DNA from: Euphorbia lathyris
Taxonomy: Eukaryota; Streptophyta; Magnoliopsida; Malpighiales; Euphorbiaceae
Direction of reading: 5' to 3'
Assembly (NCBI RefSeq): GCF_963576675.1
Contig: NC_088914.1
Span: 87,294,441 to 87,358,440 of the forward strand
DNA: 64,000 nucleotides
Both the position numbers and the translations under genes were made by a program. The notes under the pieces were generated by a model. That model searched no databases. It was not told the origin of the DNA and was given only the letters and a program-made list of their open reading frames with translations. Below are positions 42,563 through 53,040 of the stretch, in pieces. The stretch's first letter is position 1. Every line of letters starts with the position of its first letter.

Positions 42563-43141
42563 GGGTTAATGTGCAAAAATACCCCTAACATTTTGGGCCA
42601 TGAGCAATTTTACCCCTAACGTCTAAAATGGTGCAATTTTACCCATAACGTTGGAAGCTGAGAGCAATTTTACCCCTAACGTTGATAAATCGGTTCAATT
42701 TGAGAAATAATTCATCAAACTGTCTTCTCGGTCATGAATTTTGTCATTTATAGTTCACATTTGCGTCATTTTATCAATAACAAATCACAAGCATATGCTG
42801 AGATGTAAAAAAAATAAAAAAATATACTATCTTTTTGTACGAATTAGACAAAAAAAAATCAAATAATTCACCGAATTTATAAATATTAATCTCCAATCCT
42901 ATTATTAGATTATAAAAAATATGAAATCTTTTTTTTAAAACGAATTGTTATATAATTGGTGCAAAATAAAAAACAAAAATATGTGTTTTATAATAGTGTC
43001 TGAAATTTGCCTAACTTATCAACGTTAGAGGTAAAATTGTTCATGGCTTCCAACGTTATGGGTAAAATTGTACCATTTTAGACGTTAAGGGTAAAATTAC
43101 TCCTGACCCAAAACGTTAGAGGTATTTTTGCACCTAAACCC
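42563..43141. mobile_element. MITE family A, copy 2
   Basis: Left end GGGTTAATGTGCAAAAATACC; right end complement GGGTTTAGGTGCAAAAATACC. About 580 bp. Arms contain inverted copies of CAATTTTACCC..AACGT text. Same family as 33240-33788. Confidence 0.82.
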
Positions 43142-43142
43142 T

Positions 43143-43303
43143 TTTTTTATTTTGCTAAAAATGGACACCAGTTTTACTTTTCATTTTACTTTTCACTTTC
43201 TCCGACTTGGAAAATTATTAGCGACCAAACTGGTCGCAATTTAGTGACCGATTTTGTTCTAGTCGGTGATATCAGTAGCTAACTAGCTATTTTCTTATAG
43301 TGT
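43143..43303. mobile_element. Probable CACTA-type transposon end (partial)
   Basis: Reverse complement of the right edge reads CACTATAAGAAAATAGCTAG, followed by sub-terminal TAGCGACC-like motifs (GCGACCAAAC, GTGACCGA). This is the form of plant CACTA (En/Spm) ends. The other end is not found, so only a fragment is called. Confidence 0.5.
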
Positions 43304-43756
43304 GAAAAGAAAACGGAGCTAACGCTTCAACTCCCAAGCACGAAGGACGACCCATCAAACAATTAATCCTCCTTTGCTTTTGCTATTGATGGCATGACAT
43401 TCTATTAGAAATGGAATATTGAAGTCTTAGCTCAAAAGAAAGAAGCATAACAGGGGATTTCAAAATCTTAGCTTTTTCTTTTCTCTTTCTTTTTATCGAA
43501 GTGAATAGGCACACTTGCGATATTGATTCATCATTCTTCTATGGACTTATTCTTGGACCCAAAATTCCTTGTAAACTTCAATCTTTTGTTGGAGAAAGAC
43601 GCTTCTTAGAAATCGGGTACCGGCCTCTCCCGCCCCTCCCTGAGAAGGACACATAACTCCCGTTTACCAAGCTAGTACACTTAGCCTATCCCACATCGAG
43701 CCAGAGTCCAAAAGTATGAAACAAACAATTACAATTACATTTTACAATTATATTTA
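43304..43756. repeat. Repeat unit U, copy 1 (upstream part)
   Basis: 43540-43740 is shared with 50876-51050 and 54490-54660 (units U2, U3). Common text includes CTTCAATCTTTTGTT, CGGAGAAAGG, GGCCTCTCCCGTC, TACACTTAGCC and GAGAGTCCAAAAGTATG. In U3 the unit runs directly into the promoter of an RNA copy. Non-coding. 43304-43540 has nothing recognised. Confidence 0.7.
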
Positions 43757-44338
43757 GCCCTAATTCCTTTCCAGCCCCTTAAACTTGTAACTTTTTTTCA
43801 TTTAGCCACTTTAACTTTAGGTCTTCCAATTTAGCCACTTAAACTCAAGACCTAACCCTTTTCCAGCCCCTTAAACTTATAACTTTTTTTCATTTAGCCA
43901 CTTTAACTTTAGGTCTTCCCATTTAGCCACTTAAACTCAAATATTGTAACTCTTTTGGCCTCTTTTTCCAAATCAAAATTAAAAAAATTAGCAATTCGTC
44001 AAATGTAGTTGTTAATTCATCATAACCAATTAAGTTATTAAACAACTAACCCCATAATTTGGACATCCATAAAACAATCTTTCCGGATTTGAGGGTTTCC
44101 GTGATACTTTAAGTGGTGAAATTTTACCGTTATATAGCCTAGAGGAATAGAAATTTAATATCCTACGCGCCTCCTAATGTTTGGAAAGACAACAAGTGAC
44201 ACGTAAGTGCCATGTAGGCTTATAAGAGCTAAAGGTGTTTCATTTGTTGAGTTTAAGTGGCTAAATGGGAACACTCTAAGTTTAGGTGGCTAAATGAAAA
44301 AAAGTTACAAGTTTAAAGGACTGAGAAGGGGTTAGGCC
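43757..44338. mobile_element. MITE with ~100-bp inverted ends and 9-bp target duplication
   Basis: Flanked by TTATATTTA (43748-43756 and 44339-44347). The left end GCCCTAATTCCTTTCCAG resembles the right-end complement GGCCTAACCCCTTCTCAG. Inner text CTTAAACTTGTAACTTTTTT..CATTTAGCCAC is inverted at the other end. The left arm is itself duplicated in tandem (43757-43846, 43847-43960). A 9-bp duplication points to a Mutator-like element. It interrupts repeat unit U between its upstream part and RNA copy 3. Confidence 0.78.
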
Positions 44339-44354
44339 TTATATTTAACAACAT

Positions 44355-44540
44355 GTATAAAAGTCAGTTATCCCGGATATACATAATATCTAATTCATGT
44401 ATTAATAAATAAACTGGTACTTATTTTTCTTTAGATTAATTTTGGGGCTCGCTTCAGTTCCTTACGTGAGAGCTTTTGAATCGGACCTTCGAAATCCACT
44501 CGAGTTGTTAAGCTGACCCCTTACAATAAAATTATAAATT
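44355..44540 (+). ncRNA. snRNA-type RNA unit, copy 3 (internal deletion)
   Basis: Degenerate USE (TATCCCGGAT) and TATA (TTAATAAATAAAC), then TTTTGGGGCTCGCTTCAGTT, GTGAGAGC, GAATCGGACCTT and directly GAAATCCACTCGAGTTGTTA. The central hairpin and the P3 return strand are deleted. Probably inactive. Confidence 0.5.
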
Positions 44541-44654
44541 CTTTAAGGAATTAATTCCATCTAACTGTTATTTCATTGTTTAAATAACTTTGTAATTAAT
44601 TTCAAAGAAGCCTAAGCTTTAAAAATCATCTAGGATAGTTTATTTGTAATTAAT

Positions 44655-44712
44655 AAGAAGTTACTGATTCTTCATCAAAAAAAAAAAAAAAAAAAAAAGA
44701 AGTTACTGATTC
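44655..44712. repeat. A-run flanked by a 16-bp direct repeat
   Basis: AAGAAGTTACTGATTC (44655-44670) is repeated at 44697-44712 with TTCATC plus about 22 A between. It looks like a minimal target-primed retrotransposition scar. A third partial AATAAGAAGTTACTC at about 44720 allows simple tandem duplication instead. 44713-44870 is non-coding. Confidence 0.45.
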
Positions 44713-44875
44713 AAAAAAACAAATAAGAAGTTACTCAAACTTAAAACAATAAAAACACGATATACAAGAATAGAAATGGACATTATCCTGCAGTCTGTGT
44801 ATCTCACAATACGAGCCTTTTGAATTAACTTAGAGTATCCTTTGAATCTTTGTGGTTATCTTGAGATAAAGTGAA

Positions 44876-45375
44876 CTATTGAAGATACAAGCTTAAAGAT
44901 AGGGTTTTTAGAGAAGAAGAAGAACAGTTCGAATAAACTAGAGAAGAAGAGTAGAGACTTTTGGTTTTCCTTTCTCGAAAGAATGATGGGGTGAGTAAAT
45001 GTCCAAGTACAAATCACAAGACTTTAAGTCCTCCTCCTTTACACGCAAACAGACATCCAAAGGCAGTTTGGTCCTTTTGCTTCAGCTAGGGGTAATTTCG
45101 TCTTTTCCAACCCAATGGCACATTCTAAAAGAGGTCCATTACATTGTAGTGTCCCCTACCACATCCAATTGTATCCCAAAGGCATCTCCACCATCCATCA
45201 CAATGATTGTGATCAAATGGTCATCATCATGACACTTGTCTTATTTTTTCTTGCTCACTAAGTTTACTTGATAAACAATCCTAGCATTTAGATATAAATG
45301 TAATAGTTAGAAGACATTTTAATTTTAATGAGAATTTTGAATATTCAAGGATATTTTTACCTCATTCAATTAATA
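44876..45375 (+). repeat. Copia-3 5' LTR
   Basis: Starts TATTGAAGATACAAGC and ends TTCAATTAATA next to the PBS. Shared boundaries with the 3' LTR plus the TGAAC duplication fix both ends. The termini TATT/AATA are an inverted pair but not the usual TG...CA. Confidence 0.9.
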
Positions 45376-45387
45376 TGGTATCAGAGC
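45376..45387 (+). other. Copia-3 primer-binding site
   Basis: TGGTATCAGAGC immediately after the LTR, complementary to initiator tRNA-Met. Confidence 0.93.
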
Positions 45388-45420
45388 AAATCTGAATCTT
45401 CTCATTTTGAGTAAGCACAA

Positions 45421-46017
45421 ATGGCTGCCCCTATAATCAACTTCGACAGCCCCTACCACCTTCCACCGAATGAAACTCCGGCCTTATCCCTCGTCTCGCA
45501 AGAGCTTTCCGGATCCAACTATCATCAATGGTCTCGGGCCGTTAAAGTTGCCCTCATGTCCAAGAACAAATTTTCGTTTGCTGATGGAACCATCAAGGCG
45601 CCAGCTTTGGATGATCCAATGTACAACCAATGGGAGAGATGCAACAACATGGTCATCTCGTGTATAAACCATGCTATCTCCCCCTCCATTGCTCGAAGCA
45701 TTATGTGGTTGGATAAGGCGGAGCAGATATGGGCTGATCTGAAGGAGCATTTTGCTCAGGTAGATTCGTTGAGGATTTTGGAGCTCCGACGAGAGATCCA
45801 TAGCCTGATACAAGGTAACAGAAATGTTACTGAATATTTTACTAATCTAAAGATACTTTATGATGAACTATTGAACCTGCGACCCATGCCCAAATGTACG
45901 TGTCGGACGGCGTGCAGCTGCGGTGCCTTCAAGATCTTACGAGATCAACAAGACGCGGACCAAGTGATCACATTTTTACAAGGATTGAATGTATCCTACT
46001 CCACCGTATGCTCCTAG
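45421..46017 (+). pseudogene. gag: Copia-3 Gag (N-terminal part)
   Basis: 198 residues from a real ATG 34 bp after the PBS. It matches the copia-like gag N terminus plus UBN2 region: ALSLVSQELSGSNYHQWSRA, KNKFSFADG and HSLIQGNRNVTEYFTNLK, then a Cys-rich CTCRTACSCG typical of this subgroup. A frameshift near 46000 (after LQGLNVSYS) ends it. The zinc knuckle downstream (about 46229-46275, CTYYGNTGHTEDIC) has lost its second Cys. Confidence 0.88.
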
Positions 46018-46364
46018 ATACTCCTCATGGAGCTGTTGCCGTCGCTCAACAAGGTTTATGCCTTGTCTATTCAACATGAACGGAAGATTGGCCTAGTACC
46101 TGTCAAATAAATAGAGGGAAATGAAAGCAATTCGTTCGCAGGTTTCACTAACACACAGGGAAGGCAAAACAACAATCGAAACAATAACTCAAGATATGCG
46201 AATCGAAAAAACAACAACAGAAATACATCCTTGTGCACTTATTATGGAAATACAGGTCATACTGAAGACATATGCTTCAAGAAACATGGCTATCCGCCGA
46301 ACTATGGGAATAGAAAAAAGGAGGGAATCCTTTCAGAACTAACCAACCCAAGGCCAACTCAGCA

Positions 46365-46907
46365 GTGAATCAGGGCAAAGACAATGGGGATTCTGGTGAG
46401 GAAGATAACAGGCAGGCAAACGCAGAACCGTTCACTCTAACCAAGGACCAGTATCAGACGCTAGTTGCCCTATTGCCACTGAGCCATTTAGGAAAGGCCC
46501 CAGCCTCAGGCAGCAGCGTCAACACCTTTGTTAAGGGAGACAGTTCTGGTAAAAGCCTAAACCTTAACTCTGTTTCATCATGCTGGATAATAGAAACAAG
46601 AGCCACGGACCACATCATTTGTGACACAAAACTATACACTTCATATACAAAAATTGACAAATGTTGGGTAAACCTGCCTAATGGAGAAAAGGTCAAGGCA
46701 GAATATGTTGGTACTGTAACCCTAAGTCCGCGACTCGTCTTGCATAATGTCCTGTGTATACCCGCATTTGATTACAACCTCATATCCACTAGTAAATTGC
46801 TAGACACCGGTGATTTATGTGTTGTGATAACTGGGTCCATGTGTGTGATACAACAAGTTGAAAGAAGATTGACTTGGCTAAGGAGCATGAAGGCCTTTAC
46901 TATTTAG
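46365..46907 (+). pseudogene. Copia-3 protease region
   Basis: 180 residues. The protease active site reads WIIETRATDHI instead of the expected W..DTGATDH: both the catalytic Asp and the Gly are replaced, so the enzyme should be dead. Downstream LVLHNVLCIPAFDYNLISTSKL is the usual post-protease segment. A frameshift near 46880 joins it to the integrase fragment. Confidence 0.85.
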
Positions 46908-47296
46908 AGTACCAATTGCCTAGTAGTCATTTTTCTGTTTTTTCAATTAAAGAAAATGTATGGCATCAGCGTTTCGGCCACCCCTCTTACGAGAGAATGA
47001 AAGGCCTCGGTTTACTTTGTAATGACATTGATTCATCTAAAGAAATACCATATGACATTTGCCAAAAAGCCAAACAGAAAAATACATCATTCTCAAATAG
47101 TCATAGCATAGCGAAAGAATGTTTTGACTTAATACATGTGGACATATGGGGTCCTGCCATGGAATCATACTCTAGCAAGCGTTATTTCCTAACTATACTT
47201 GACGATCATAGCAGGTATACATGGGTAACATTAATGCAAACGAAAGGGGAAGCAAGCACAACACTACAACAATTCTGTGCATACGCCAAAAGATAG
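46874..47296 (+). pseudogene. Copia-3 GAG-pre-integrase and integrase start
   Basis: Zinc-finger region HQRFGHPSYERM, then the DICQKAKQ site (one Cys lost), followed by FDLIHVDIWGP with the first catalytic Asp. It ends at a TAG just inside a duplicated 176-bp segment (47251-47595). Confidence 0.85.
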
Positions 47297-47595
47297 TTCA
47301 GCAAAGACATAAAGATGATTAGAACGAACAATGGCCCTGAGTTCATCATGAAGGATTTTTACGCTACAAACGGAATCATACATCAAACATCAAACATCAT
47401 GTCCAGAGACACCACAACAAAACGGCAGCAAGCACAGCACTACAACAATTCTGTGCATACGCCAAAAGACAGTTCAACAAAGACATAAAGATGATTAGAA
47501 CGAACAATGACCCTGAGTTCATCATGAAGGATTTTTACGCTACAAACAGAATCATACATCAAACATCATGTCCAGAGACACCACAACAAAACGGC
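47251..47595 (+). repeat. 176-bp tandem duplication inside copia-3 integrase
   Basis: 47251-47426 recurs at 47427-47595 with few changes and a 7-bp size difference (an extra CATCAAA in the first unit). 176 is not a multiple of 3, so the duplication shifts the frame. Both units encode IRTNN.PEF, where the second catalytic Asp of integrase has become Asn. Confidence 0.9.
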
Positions 47596-48837
47596 AGTGT
47601 AGAAAGGAAACATTTAGACATCATGAATACCACAAGGGCACTCATGTTTCAAAGTTCTTTACCCAAAAGGTTTTGGCCCGAGGCGGTCAGTCATGCAGTC
47701 TATCTCATAAATAGGCTACATTCGACACCTATCCTAGGACAGACCCCTTATCAGAGGCTGTATGGAGAAAAAAGCAACTCAGAGGATCTCAAGGTTTTCG
47801 GGTGCTTAGCATATGCATCATCACTAGACAGACACAAGAGCAAATTCACGGAAAGAGCCATCAGATGTGCATTTATGGGATACAGGCATGGCACAAAGGG
47901 ATACAAACTCCTCAATTTAAACACTAACATTCTTTTCTTTTCCAGGTATGTCAAATTTTTTGAGCAATACTTCCCATTTTCAGAAGCAAATCAAATTACA
48001 GAACAATTTTGCAGTGAGGAAGAATTAGACTCGTTGCACACCGTAACCATGTTTGATGATGAGGAAGAAATCCCAGACACAGACATCCAAGCAAGAATAC
48101 CAGAAATAACACAACATGTGGATGCAGTACATACGGACAATCATGAACCCATAGAAGCACAGAATATAAACACCCAACCAGAAAATGAAAGACCACAAAG
48201 AACCAGAAGAGCGCCAACTTATCTCAGAGACTATCATTTGGCCCTAATACAAGGTTCGTCATTGCCTTGTCTTACAAATTCCCCACATGTTCTTTCCAAA
48301 CACCTCTCATACGAGAAGCTTTCTCCGGCTAAGAAAGTTTTTTCCCTTAACCTCACTTGTCACAAAGAACCTGCAACATTCAGAGAAGCTCAGTCAGACC
48401 AGAATTGGGTGAAAGCTATGAAAACTGAGCTACTAGCCCTAGAGGCAAATCAAACATGGCATCTGGTCGATTTACCTGAAGGGAAAAGACCCATAGGATG
48501 CAGATGGGTCTACAAGATAAAGCATAAAGCGGATGGTAGCATCTCGAGGTACAAGGCCAGACTAGTGGCAAAAGGGTATACCCAGCAGGAGGGCGTTGAC
48601 TTCACGGCAACATTTGCTCTTGTTGCAAAATTTACAACTATCAGAATACTCTTAACTCTAGCCATTAAAAGAAATTGGCGCATCCACCAACTAGACATAG
48701 ACAATGCTTACCTGCATGGGGATCTGCATGAGGATGTCTACATGACTCTGCCTCCAGGGATTGAGCCGTTACATATCAAGCAAGTACGCAAGCTTAACAA
48801 AGCCCTGTACGGGCTTCGACAAGCTGGACGGCAATAG
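47491..48837 (+). pseudogene. Copia-3 integrase end and reverse transcriptase start
   Basis: 448 residues. Integrase: IRTNNDPEF (catalytic Asp lost) and PQQNGSVERKH (Glu kept), then the proline-rich linker. RT: ALEANQTWHLVDLPEGKRP, CRWVYKIK, RLVAKGYTQQEGVDF and HQLDIDNAYLHGDL (catalytic Asp kept). It stops at TAG 48835-48837 after ALYGLRQAGRQ. The YVDD motif follows out of this ORF at about 48946-48957 (ILVYVDDIILAG), before another frameshift in an A-run near 49000. Confidence 0.88.
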
Positions 48838-49097
48838 AATGCCAAGCTCACGGCAACTATCAAACAAATGGGTTTTTCTCAATCCACCACAGATCCTTCC
48901 TTATTTACCAAAACCGAGTCAGAACACATTACTACAATTTTAGTCTATGTAGACGATATTATACTGGCAGGAAGTGACATGCAGGCCATCACCATGGTAA
49001 AAAAAACCGTCTGAATGACATCTTCAGCATCAAGGATCTGGGGATCATACACTACTTCCTTGGTTTTGAGTTCTCACACACCAGTCACGGCCTCCAC

Positions 49098-49890
49098 ATG
49101 ACACAAAGAAAATATATGTTAGAGTTTCTACAAGAAATGGGATTCATTGACTGTAAGCCAGCCTCATCCCTAGCACTACCAAACTATAAACCTAGCCAAA
49201 ACGAAATACTACTACCAGATAACACACCATACAGACAACTCATTGGAATATTACTCTACCTTACACATACAAGACCAGATATTGCATTCATTGTAAATCA
49301 ATTATATCAACGTCTTGTACAACCAACCATAGAAGATCAAAGTAGAGCTCAAAGGGTGTTACGTTACCTCAAAGGGACTGTTGGGCTAGGGTTGTTTTTC
49401 CCCGTCATCAACGACCTTCAGCTGCAGGCTTTTACGGATTCCGACTGGGCAAATTGCATGAAAACACGAAGATCGGTGACTGGGTACGTCGTTTTTCTCG
49501 GATCCGTCTTGATCTCATGGAGATCGAAGAAGCAAAACACGGTCTTCGTCGGAAGCAGAGTACCGCGCCATGGCTTCCACCTTCTGCGAGCTTCATTGGC
49601 TCACAAATCTCCTCCGAGATCTGCACTCACCGCCGACCACCGCTTCTCTCCTCTTCTGCGATAATATATCAGCCATGCATATCGCCCAGAACCCAGTTTT
49701 CCATGAAAGAACGAAGCATATAGACATCGATTGCCATGTCATCCGCGAGAGAGTCCAGGCCGGTCTCATCCGCCTCATGCCGATTCCGCCAGCCTTACAA
49801 CTCGCCGATTTGTTCACCAAAGCACAACACTCGCCGCAGTTAAGGTTCCTCTTGAGCAAACTAGGCTTGAAGAACCAGTATCAAGTCTAG
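49098..49890 (+). pseudogene. Copia-3 RT end and RNase H
   Basis: 49098-49557 reads TQRKYMLEFLQEMGF, RPDIAFIVNQLYQ and AFTDSDWANCMKTRRSVTGY (RNase H Asp). A frameshift near 49555 moves the text to the frame of 49570-49890, with MASTFCELHWLTNLL, LFCDNISAMHIAQNP, TKHIDIDCHVIRERV and LADLFTKA. It ends in a stop at 49888-49890, 12 bp before the 3' LTR. Confidence 0.87.
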
Positions 49891-49902
49891 TTTGAGGGAG
49901 GA

Positions 49903-50404
49903 TATTGAAGATACAAGCTTAAAGATAGGGTTTTTACAGAAGAAGAGGAAGAATAGTTCGAATAAACCAGAGAAGAAGAGGAGAGACTTTTGGTTTTCCT
50001 TTCTCGAAAGAATGATGGAGTGATTAAATGTCCAAGTACAAATCACAAGACTTAAAGTCCTCCTCCTTTACACGCAAACAGACATCCAAGGGCAGTTTGG
50101 TCCTTTTGCTTCAGCCAGGGGTAATTCCGTCTTTTCCAACCCAATGGCACATTCTAAAAGAGGTCCATTACATTGTAGTGTCCCCTACCACATCCAATTG
50201 CATCCCAAAGGCATCTCCACCATCCATCACAATGGTTGTGATCAAATGGTCATCATCATGACACTTGTCTTATTTTTTCTTGCTTACTAAGTTTACTTAA
50301 TAAACAATCCTATCATTTAGATATAAATGTAATAGTTAGAAGACATTTTAATTTTAATGAGAATTTTGAATATTCAAGGATATTTTTACCTCATTCAATT
50401 AATA
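49903..50404 (+). repeat. Copia-3 3' LTR
   Basis: 502 bp, about 97% identical by eye to the 5' LTR; begins TATTGAAG and ends TTAATA, then the TGAAC duplication (50405-50409). Confidence 0.9.
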
Positions 50405-50869
50405 TGAACATTTCGAGATAATCTTTAATGACCAACGGTGCATTTAACACTTTTAAGATAATTTCCAATGGCCAGCAGTGTATTTAACTCTTTCGTAAAC
50501 AATTGAACATTGGTCATTTAACACTTTGGAGATAATCTCCAATGACCAAGCGTTCATTTAACTCTTTCGTAAACAATTAAATTTTTTTTAACTGTTTGAA
50601 TTTAAAGAAATAATAATTGAGCTAAGCTATAAAAGTATTTTCACCTTTAAATTTCAAAATCATCAATTTATTCATAATACCAAGTTGGGCAAGGTCGGAC
50701 CTCATCATAAAAAATACTAATATTATGTTCACGTATTCAGCACTAATATATATCAATTGATTTTAAAAAGAAAATTAAGTTTTTTTTTTTTGTAATTTCA
50801 AAACAGATTTAGAAAACTTTTGCTACTGATGACATGCATTCTTTTTGCGAAAGAGTCTTTAATGTTTCC
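50405..50869. repeat. Short imperfect repeat and AT-rich spacer
   Basis: 50405-50582 holds three irregular units around GATAATCTCCAATGACCA and CATTTAACTCTTTCGTAAAC. 50583-50869 is AT-rich with nothing recognised. Confidence 0.6.
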
Positions 50870-51054
50870 TTGTTCTTATTCTTGGACCCATATTTCCTGC
50901 TGAACTTCAATCTTTTGTTCGGAGAAAGGAACTTCTTATAAATCGGTTACTAGCCTCTCCCGTCACTCCCCAAGGAGGACACAACTCTGATTTGTCAAGC
51001 CGATACACTTAGCCTATCACACATCGAGCGAGAGTCCAAAAGTATGTAATAATA
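50870..51054. repeat. Repeat unit U, copy 2 (upstream part)
   Basis: Matches 43540-43740 and 54490-54660. It is split from its downstream part (52325-53040) by the Emigrant-like element at 51055-52324. Confidence 0.75.
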
Positions 51055-51472
51055 CAGTAAAACCTCGATAACTGCATATCCTTGGGACCGGAGAAAAATA
51101 TTCATTAAGCGAGATTATTTATTTATCGATAAATGAATAAATTATTCGTTTGTCGATAAATCAATATTTATTATTTTATAGATAATTTTCCATACTTAAC
51201 ATGAAATTTGAACATATTGAATTGACAGTTATTCGACTTTATAACTATTTTAATAGCATAGTATATATTTGAGGCAGTTTTTTTATGATCAATCTGTATC
51301 TGGTAGATTTATATATTAACATTTTGGCGAGATATTTGAAACTGTGTTAACTGTAGAATAAATATTTTAAATATAATTGGCGTTTGAAAAATAAATAACG
51401 AGTAAAAACAATCAACTATATATGAATTTTTTCAGAAGAAATGACTTCTAGTCGATTGATTGAAAGGTTTTG

Positions 51473-51504
<32 letters not shown>

Positions 51505-52324
51505 TTGGCCTAATGCTTCCACAACCCCCTCAACTCATCGAATGTCCTATTTACCCCCTTAACTCCATAAAAGTGGTATTTCTCACCCCCTCAACTTGCT
51601 CATTTATCCCCCCAACTCATAGAATGTCTATTTACCCCCTTAACTCCATAAAAGTGATATTTTTCACCCCCTTACAATCCGTTATCGAAGCCTAAATTGA
51701 TAACTTTTTTTAAACGTTAAACCTATATTTATGCTATTTTGTAAGTGAAACCTAAATTGATACTTCCTCAAAAATCATAGGCCTATTTTGGTACATTATC
51801 CCTGCATATAATGTATTTAACTTGTTTATATTAATGTTCTTGTTATTTGTATTTTTTGTTCGTTCTTTCTCTTTTCAACTTTTTTTTACTACTATAAAGG
51901 GATAATAAATACCATTTTTATAGAGTTAAGAGGGTAAATATGATCATAAGTGGTGAGAAATACCACTTTTATGGAGTTAAGGGGGTAAATAGGATATTCG
52001 ATGAGTTGAGAATGGGTAAAATGATAAATTTGGACAAGTTAAGGAGGTGAGAAATACCATTTTTATGGAGTTAATGGGGTTAAAAGGACATTCGATGAGT
52101 TAAGGAGGCTGGAGAAGCATTAAGCCATATATATTTATTGTATGTAATTCGATAATTATTAATTTATATTTTCATTTGGCCCTTAAGGATTTAAATATTT
52201 TTATTACTTAATGCATTTAGCGATGTTATTACTTTAGTCTATTGGCCCAAGTCGGGACCGAAAGAATTTATTATATAAACGAGGTTATTACTTTATCGAA
52301 TATTCATTTATCGAGGTTTAACTG
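51055..52324. mobile_element. Emigrant/pogo-like element (1.27 kb)
   Basis: Ends CAGTAAAACCTCGATAA and, complemented, CAGTTAAACCTCGATAA, flanked by TA. The interior keeps the family phrase GGGACCGGAGAAAAATATTC and its mate GGGACCGAAAG. CAGTAAAACCTC ends with TA duplications are typical of Emigrant (pogo-like, Tc1/mariner) MITEs. No transposase. About half its length is a nested MITE (51507-52127). Confidence 0.82.
51507..52127. mobile_element. Foldback MITE nested in the Emigrant-like element
   Basis: Ends GGCCTAATGCTTC / GAAGCATTAAGCC. The arms carry inverted copies of TACCCCCTTAACTCCATAAA..TATTTCTCACCCCC, twice per arm. Inserted into an (AT)n stretch (51478-51504). It encloses about 110 bp related to the right arm of foldback 3 (51690-51805). 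Confidence 0.8.
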
Positions 52325-52373
52325 TAATTACAATTACATTTAACAACATATATAACTCAGTCATATACAAGTC

Positions 52374-52560
52374 ATCCCACATCGATTGAAGATATATACA
52401 CGGTCTCATTTATGTATTATAAATAAACAAGTGCTTGCATCTTTATTTGATTGAATATGGGGTTAGTTCCAACTCCATCAGTGTGAGAGCCGCTAAATCC
52501 GACCTTGGAAATATTAAACAGTTAAAATTAAATAACCTTAACACCTAAGGAATTATTCAA
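52374..52560 (+). ncRNA. snRNA-type RNA unit, copy 4 (3' truncated)
   Basis: USE ATCCCACATCG (52374-52384) and TATAAATA (52418-52425) with exactly 33 bp between. Then GGGGTTAGTTCCAACTCCAT, GTGAGAGCC and GACCTTGGAAATATTAAACA. Homology ends near 52550, so the return strands of P1-P3 are missing. The promoter looks sound. Confidence 0.65.
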
Positions 52561-53040
52561 TAAACCCAATTCAATGTTTTTTTGTGTTGTAATAGTATTA
52601 ACTTGTTTGGGTCTTATATCGTCTTTTCAGATTATATATAATTTTGTTATGCTTTATATGATAACTTTTTAAAATATAAAAAGTTATGGTACTGTTTTTA
52701 AATATTTAATGTCAAAAAATCCGTTAAGTCTGCCAATATCATGTTAGAAAGTCATGTATTGTGTATATAACAAATCTAGGAGGTTCGAATCAAATTTGCA
52801 AGTAATAATTATAATTTATTATCTTTATTAATAAAGTGGTGTAAAAACACGAGAGAATATAATGATTTTAAATATTTATATCGTTTTCAGGTTAACATAT
52901 CAATCCTAACCAAAAAATTTACATGTTAGTTTTGTGTCAATTTAAAAAATGACATATTACCTAATAAAGTAAACTCAAATACAAAAAATTTGTGTCATGT
53001 AACTGGATCGTGTGTACTTTTGTCACCTCTAATCGTAATA
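52561..53040. repeat. Repeat unit U, copy 2 (downstream part)
   Basis: 52690-53030 matches 55200-55590 (shared GGAGGTTCGAATCAAATTTG-like text, ATTAATAAAGTG and CATATCAATCCTAACC). Non-coding. Confidence 0.75.

Larger units (their letters stand above)
44876..50404 (+). mobile_element. Copia-3: full-length Ty1-copia element with TA...TA LTRs
   Basis: Both LTRs (44876-45375, 49903-50404) and the target duplication TGAAC (44871-44875, 50405-50409) are present. PBS at 45376-45387, purine tract at 49893-49902 (TTGAGGGAGGATAT region). Coding order gag, protease, integrase, RT, RNase H on the plus strand. About 16 substitutions between the two LTRs by eye (roughly 3%) suggest a moderately young insertion. 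Even so, the coding part has many frameshifts and lost catalytic residues, so it was probably mobilised in trans or already defective. Confidence 0.93.

Noticed and set aside
45484..45813. Minus-strand ORFs opposite copia-3 gag, integrase and RT (also 47996-48237, 49593-49859)
   Set aside because: Shadow frames of the plus-strand retrotransposon coding sequence.
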